Shown one piece after another: positions 63,178-64,000 of a stretch of 64,000 nt of DNA. A program made the translations under genes and the position numbers. The notes below the pieces were generated by a model. That model was not told where the DNA came from. It made no database searches and saw only the letters and a list, made by a program, of their open reading frames with translations. Each line of letters begins with the position of its first letter. Within the stretch, counting starts at the first letter, position 1. The DNA is taken from contig NZ_FNPX01000001.1 in the NCBI RefSeq assembly GCF_900107415.1, positions 434,001 through 498,000 on the forward strand, read 5' to 3'. Source of the stretch: Jannaschia faecimaris. GTDB taxonomy: Bacteria > Pseudomonadota > Alphaproteobacteria > Rhodobacterales > Rhodobacteraceae.

Positions 63178-63654
63178 ATGATCCTCAACTCGATCAGTCA
63201 CACGGGCATACGGCTTCTGTTGCGCGGGCGGATGAAGCTCAGGCATCTGAAGCCCCGGGCTTCCCCGCGGACTCCGGTACGGCAACGCGTGGTCCTCATG
63301 GGCGTGGCCGAGGCGGTCACCCATTCAGACATGCGACTATCCGATGCCGTTCTGCACGTTGATGGAATTACGGCGACGGACGATGTTCTCAACCCAGTTG
63401 CCCCTCGCGTGAACGAGGTGGTAGGGCGCAGGCTGGCAGATCCGCGGAGCAGACGCCTCCCTTTTGCCTATGCCGCCAACAAGATGTTCAATCGCCGCCT
63501 CGCGCAACACGTACAATGCCTCGATGGCGCGGAAGCCTTCCTGGAAGGGCGCGGTAAAGACCCGTCAGTTCCGCTCTACACCCAGATGAAACACCAGAAC
63601 GACACGTCGCGCCGGACCTGTTTCGGCGTCGACGTCCTGATCGCCACCGGGTGA
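63178..63654 (+). CDS. unidentified ORF between xylF and xylH
   Basis: This is a 158-codon open frame starting at ATG 63178; an internal ATG at 63232 is possible. Codon third positions are GC-rich, as expected for a gene here, but the ribosome binding site is weak and no family was recognised. The N-terminal part is basic (RGRMKLRHLKPRASPRTPVRQ), and a later segment (MFNRRLAQHVQCLDGAEAFLEG) looks helical. It might be a small acquired gene or a gene fragment. It separates two genes that are normally adjacent. Confidence 0.35.
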   Translation: MILNSISHTGIRLLLRGRMKLRHLKPRASPRTPVRQRVVLMGVAEAVTHSDMRLSDAVLHVDGITATDDVLNPVAPRVNEVVGRRLADPRSRRLPFAYAANKMFNRRLAQHVQCLDGAEAFLEGRGKDPSVPLYTQMKHQNDTSRRTCFGVDVLIATG

Positions 63655-63722
63655 TCGTGAATATGCGCCACCGCTTCGGCGTCGGCAAACGACACGTCTA
63701 GGACTCAATGGAGGAGACAGAG

Positions 63723-64000
63723 ATGACAGACGCATCCGCCCCAGCCACCTCGCCCCGTACGGGCTGGAAGGCGCTGGATCTCGATACCCGGTTGTTAGGC
63801 ATGATCGGGGCGTTCATCGTTATCGCCATCGCGTTCGATCTGGCGTCCGGCGGTCGGTTCATTACGCCCCGCAACCTGTTCAACCTGACGATTCAGACCG
63901 CTTCGGTCGCCATCATGGCGACTGGGATGGTCTTCATCATCGTAACCCGCCACATTGACCTGAGCGTCGGGTCGGTCCTGGCTACCTGCTCGGCCGTCAT
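63723..64000 (+). CDS. xylH: xylose-type ABC transporter permease (partial, cut by right edge)
   Basis: The start is ATG 63723 with GGAGGAGA ahead; 92 residues are visible. A cytoplasmic N-terminus (about 1-22) precedes a first helix (about 25-45). Then come RFITPRNLFNLTIQTASVAIMATGMVFIIVTRHIDLSVGSVL, the conserved pattern of sugar permeases of the XylH/RbsC family. The remainder lies beyond the window. Confidence 0.88.
   Translation, partial: MTDASAPATSPRTGWKALDLDTRLLGMIGAFIVIAIAFDLASGGRFITPRNLFNLTIQTASVAIMATGMVFIIVTRHIDLSVGSVLATCSAV

Noticed and set aside
1-64000. CRISPR array, insertion sequence or prophage
   Set aside because: No regularly spaced repeats, transposase motifs or phage structural genes were recognised.

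Overview
The window looks like a chromosomal segment of an alphaproteobacterium of the family Rhodobacteraceae (Roseobacter group). Base composition is high-GC. The flagellar genes are of the alphaproteobacterial type (flaF and flbT beside flagellin). PutA lacks a DNA-binding domain and is divergent from an Lrp-type regulator. TRAP transporters are abundant, and mitochondrial-type accessory proteins (NDUFS4, CIA30, COQ8-like) are present. No CRISPR array, rRNA, insertion sequence or prophage was recognised. One tRNA (Arg, anticodon TCT) is present.

Layout. 1-1051: a MATE efflux gene cut by the left edge. 1335-5267: a peptide-type ABC importer operon (two permeases, two ATPases) without a substrate-binding gene. 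5277-11204: a TRAP importer operon ending in an IclR regulator, divergent from a GMC oxidoreductase. 11763-15305: putA and its divergent regulator. 15517-36802: a 21 kb flagellar cluster. 36792-50457: housekeeping and small genes (ettA, nadD, an EamA exporter, dacB, trmL, a cytochrome c, uvrB, an NDUFS4-like gene, a BaiN-type flavoprotein, a CIA30-like gene, an ABC1/COQ8-like kinase). 50497-50570: tRNA-Arg. 50765-55483: a second TRAP operon with a DUF1445 (D-glutamate cyclase type) enzyme and a LysR regulator. 55845-60602: typA, a di-haem peroxidase and an FG-GAP repeat protein. 60599-64000: a ROK repressor divergent from xylF, an unidentified ORF, and the start of xylH, cut by the right edge.

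The flagellar cluster covers flagellin and its post-transcriptional regulators, the export gate (FlhA, FlhB, FliP, FliQ, FliR), the export ATPase, the rod proteins (FlgB, FlgC, FlgF, FlgG, FliE), the P- and L-ring genes flgA and flgH, the MS-ring (FliF), FliN, MotA, a MotE-like protein and FliL. It lacks fliG, fliM, motB, flgD, flgE, flgI, flgK, flgL and fliK, so it cannot be complete. Three sites close to the CtrA consensus (TTAA-N7-TTAA) lie upstream of fliC, between fliL and fliF, and upstream of flhA, which suggests CtrA control.

The most interesting elements are: a 210-residue protein at the end of the cluster whose C-terminal part resembles the EHPQ region of the FliG middle domain, while fliG is missing from its usual place after fliF; a 597-residue secreted protein of unknown role lying in a GC-poor patch with motA; tandem hairpins directly before the fliC ribosome binding site, a plausible FlbT target; and a TRAP operon joined to a DUF1445 enzyme. 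All identifications come from reading the translated sequence and recalling family motifs. No database search was run.
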